Origin: a bacterium
Lineage (GTDB): Bacteria > Krumholzibacteriota > Krumholzibacteriia > JACNKJ01
NCBI GenBank assembly: GCA_014382085.1
Contig: JACNKJ010000093.1
Location: 1 to 7,691, forward strand
Direction: 5' to 3'
Length of the DNA stretch: 7,691 nt
In this document: positions 6,251 to 7,691 of the stretch, one piece after another
Layout: every line of letters starts with the position of its first letter
Position numbering within the stretch: the stretch's first letter is position 1
Notes under the pieces: model-generated
The model's database searches: none
Told to the model about the DNA's origin: nothing
Seen by the model: the letters and a program-made list of their open reading frames with translations, nothing else
Translations under genes and position numbers: made by a program

Positions 6251-6719
6251 GGGTTTTACACTCCCTGAACTTTGGCAGGGGTCGGTCACGGTCCGTGAAG
6301 CTCACGGTGAAATGACCTTGGAGACCAGTGCTGATTCCCTGTTAAAGCTTCTGACCTGGCTTCGCGATGAAAGCGATCCCGCCTTCAACATGCTCACCGA
6401 TCAGAGCGGCGTGGACGGTCTTAAGCTGGGATGGGAGCCGCGCTTCAAGGTGAGCTATCACCTTCTCGCTCCCAGTAACGGCGATCGCCTGCGCGTGCAG
6501 GTGCCGGCACTTGAGGGCGAAGAAGGTCCCGAGCTCCCCAGTGCTACGGGGCTATGGGAGTCGGCCGACTGGAACGAGCGCGAGATCTGGGATCTCATGG
6601 GTATTCGCTTCAGCGGGCATCCCGACCTGCGCCGCATCCTGCTTACTGAAGACTATGAACACGGACATCCCTTGCAAAAACAGATCCCCACGCGGGGCAA
6701 GCACGACGACAATCGCTGA
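6240..6719 (+). CDS. nuoC: NADH:quinone oxidoreductase subunit C (30 kDa subunit)
   Basis: Subunit of the connecting arm of complex I, in the cytoplasm on the membrane face, normally packed against NuoD and NuoB. The 159 residues match a stand-alone NuoC and not the fused NuoCD form. The 30 kDa signature is clear: EREIWDLMGIRF (113-124) followed by HPDLRRILL (127-135) and HPLQKQIP (143-150). The usual Lys-Asp-Tyr/Phe-Pro ending of that signature reads Lys-Gln-Ile-Pro here. The ATG has GGAGGA (6229-6234) five bases upstream and overlaps the nuoA stop by 11 bases, which suggests coupling. nuoB is missing on the upstream side and nuoD on the downstream side. Confidence 0.93.
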   Translation: MTPKGFTLPELWQGSVTVREAHGEMTLETSADSLLKLLTWLRDESDPAFNMLTDQSGVDGLKLGWEPRFKVSYHLLAPSNGDRLRVQVPALEGEEGPELPSATGLWESADWNEREIWDLMGIRFSGHPDLRRILLTEDYEHGHPLQKQIPTRGKHDDNR

Positions 6720-6726
6720 GGAGCCG

Positions 6727-7194
6727 ATGTTTTCCGAGGAGATCACCCAAGAGGTCGACGCCATCGTCACCCGCTATCCCGAGGCCAGGAGCGCGCTCTT
6801 GCCCCTGTTGCATTTGATCCAACGGGAAAAGGGGTGGGTGTCGCCCGATGGGATGAACTGGGCTGCTGAGCGCCTCGACCTGAGTCCCGCCCACGTGGAA
6901 GGTGTCGTAACCTTCTACAGCATGTATTTCACCAAGCCCGTGGGGCGGAACGTGATTCAGCTTTGCCGAACCCTGAGCTGTGATATTCGCGGTGCTCAGA
7001 GCATTCGAAAAATGATCCAGGACAAACTCGGGATTGCACCGGGCGAGACCAGTTCCGACGAAAAGTTCAGCCTCATCGAAGTGGAATGCATCGGCGCTTG
7101 CGGCACCGCTCCCGCTATGATGATCGGCGACGATCTGCATGAGAATCTCACGCCCGAGCGCGTGGGCGCCATCCTCGACCAGGTGGAGGATTGA
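6727..7194 (+). CDS. nuoE: NADH:quinone oxidoreductase subunit E (24 kDa [2Fe-2S] subunit)
   Basis: Part of the NADH-oxidising module of complex I, carrying the off-pathway [2Fe-2S] cluster N1a next to NuoF. The 155 residues are typical of the family. The thioredoxin-like cluster ligands are all present: Cys80 and Cys85 (C-x4-C, in QLCRTLSCDIRG) and Cys121 and Cys125 (C-x3-C, in ECIGACGTAP). The N-terminal helical part contains LLPLLHLIQREKGWVSP (24-40) and VEGVVTFYSMY (57-67), both characteristic. The frame stays open upstream to 6511, but ATG 6727 is chosen because it has AGGAG (6719-6723) just ahead, though only three bases away, and avoids a long overlap with nuoC. The gap to nuoC is 7 bases and to nuoF 2 bases. 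Confidence 0.95.
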   Translation: MFSEEITQEVDAIVTRYPEARSALLPLLHLIQREKGWVSPDGMNWAAERLDLSPAHVEGVVTFYSMYFTKPVGRNVIQLCRTLSCDIRGAQSIRKMIQDKLGIAPGETSSDEKFSLIEVECIGACGTAPAMMIGDDLHENLTPERVGAILDQVED

Positions 7195-7196
7195 GC

Positions 7197-7691
7197 GTGG
7201 CCGCTTTCGAACCCATTCTCACTCGTATCGTCGGGATGGAGAACTCCCAAACCCTCGCAGTATTCGAGGCCGAGGGTGGCTATCAGGCCCTGAAGAAGGG
7301 TCTCAAAGAATTCAGTCCCGCCGAGGTGACCGAAGAGGTCAAGGCTTCTCAGCTTCGCGGACGGGGCGGCGCGGGTTTTCCCGCCGGAGTGAAATGGGGA
7401 TTCCTCCCATCCCAGGAAGCCAATCCCGGTCCGCGCTACCTGGTCTGCAATGCCGACGAAAGCGAACCCGGCACTTTTAAAGATCGGGTCATCCTGCGCG
7501 ACAATCCGCATCTCTTACTGGAAGGCTGCATTCTCAGTTGCTATGCGCTCCAGGCGAATCACTGCTTCATTTATATCCGCGGTGAGTATCCCGAAGAGGC
7601 AATAATCCTCGAAAAGGCCGTGGAAGAAGCGCGCGCTGCGGGATACATCGGCAAGAGCATCTTGGGTAGCGGCTTCGACCTGGACATCATA
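7197..7691 (+). CDS. nuoF: NADH:quinone oxidoreductase subunit F (51 kDa, FMN and NADH binding; 3' end cut off)
   Basis: The subunit that oxidises NADH through FMN and passes electrons to the [4Fe-4S] cluster N3. Only the first 165 of roughly 420-440 expected residues lie in the window. The glycine-rich FMN/NADH-binding region is intact: RGRGGAGFPAGVKW (54-67), NADESEPGTFKDR (85-97) and YIRGEY (126-131). The C-terminal Cys ligands of N3 would lie beyond the edge and cannot be checked. The GTG start is supported by GGAGGA (7185-7190) six bases upstream and lies two bases after the nuoE stop. nuoG would be the expected next gene. Confidence 0.95.
   Translation, partial: MAAFEPILTRIVGMENSQTLAVFEAEGGYQALKKGLKEFSPAEVTEEVKASQLRGRGGAGFPAGVKWGFLPSQEANPGPRYLVCNADESEPGTFKDRVILRDNPHLLLEGCILSCYALQANHCFIYIRGEYPEEAIILEKAVEEARAAGYIGKSILGSGFDLDII

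Noticed and set aside
6511..6726. An upstream extension of nuoE by 72 codons
   Set aside because: It would overlap most of the nuoC 3' half, and the extra residues do not resemble NuoE. ATG 6727 with AGGAG gives the family's normal length.

Overview
This window looks like a chromosomal segment of a Gram-negative, respiring, uncultured-type bacterium. The bases are moderately GC-rich by eye, genes are tightly packed, and sigma70-like promoters, Shine-Dalgarno (SD) sites and one intrinsic terminator can be read directly. Some genes start with GTG. There is no sign of phage, insertion sequences, CRISPR, tRNA or rRNA. I cannot fix the lineage. The overall character (a secreted protein with a short Ser-Trp...Leu-Tyr-Arg tail, complex I genes in an unusual order) would fit an FCB-group or other poorly cultured phylum, but that is an impression and not a result.

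Layout. At the left edge a minus-strand gene, cut by the window, encodes a minimal SpoU/TrmH-family RNA 2'-O-methyltransferase with a good promoter of its own. A gene-free stretch of about 250 bases separates it from a divergent plus-strand gene for a 244-residue secreted protein of unknown function, which ends at a strong intrinsic terminator (1509-1541). Next comes a probable two- or three-gene unit: a promoter, a 17-codon leader ORF whose stop overlaps the next start, a 1055-residue UvrD/PcrA-like helicase with a complete DnaQ-like 3'-5' exonuclease domain inside it, and a membrane-anchored protein of unknown function whose start overlaps the helicase stop by 4 bases. After a 131-base gap the 5' part of a respiratory complex I operon begins: nuoA, nuoC, nuoE and nuoF (cut by the right edge), packed with overlaps or gaps of a few bases.

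How the genes work together. The nuo genes encode parts of the NADH:quinone oxidoreductase: NuoA in the membrane, NuoC in the connecting arm, and NuoE and NuoF in the NADH-oxidising module. nuoB and nuoD, which usually sit between A and C and between C and E, are absent here, so they must lie elsewhere if the complex is complete. The helicase-exonuclease is most simply a DNA repair or end-processing enzyme that combines unwinding and 3'-5' degradation in one chain. Its coupling to a leader peptide and to a membrane-anchored partner is the least explained part of the window.
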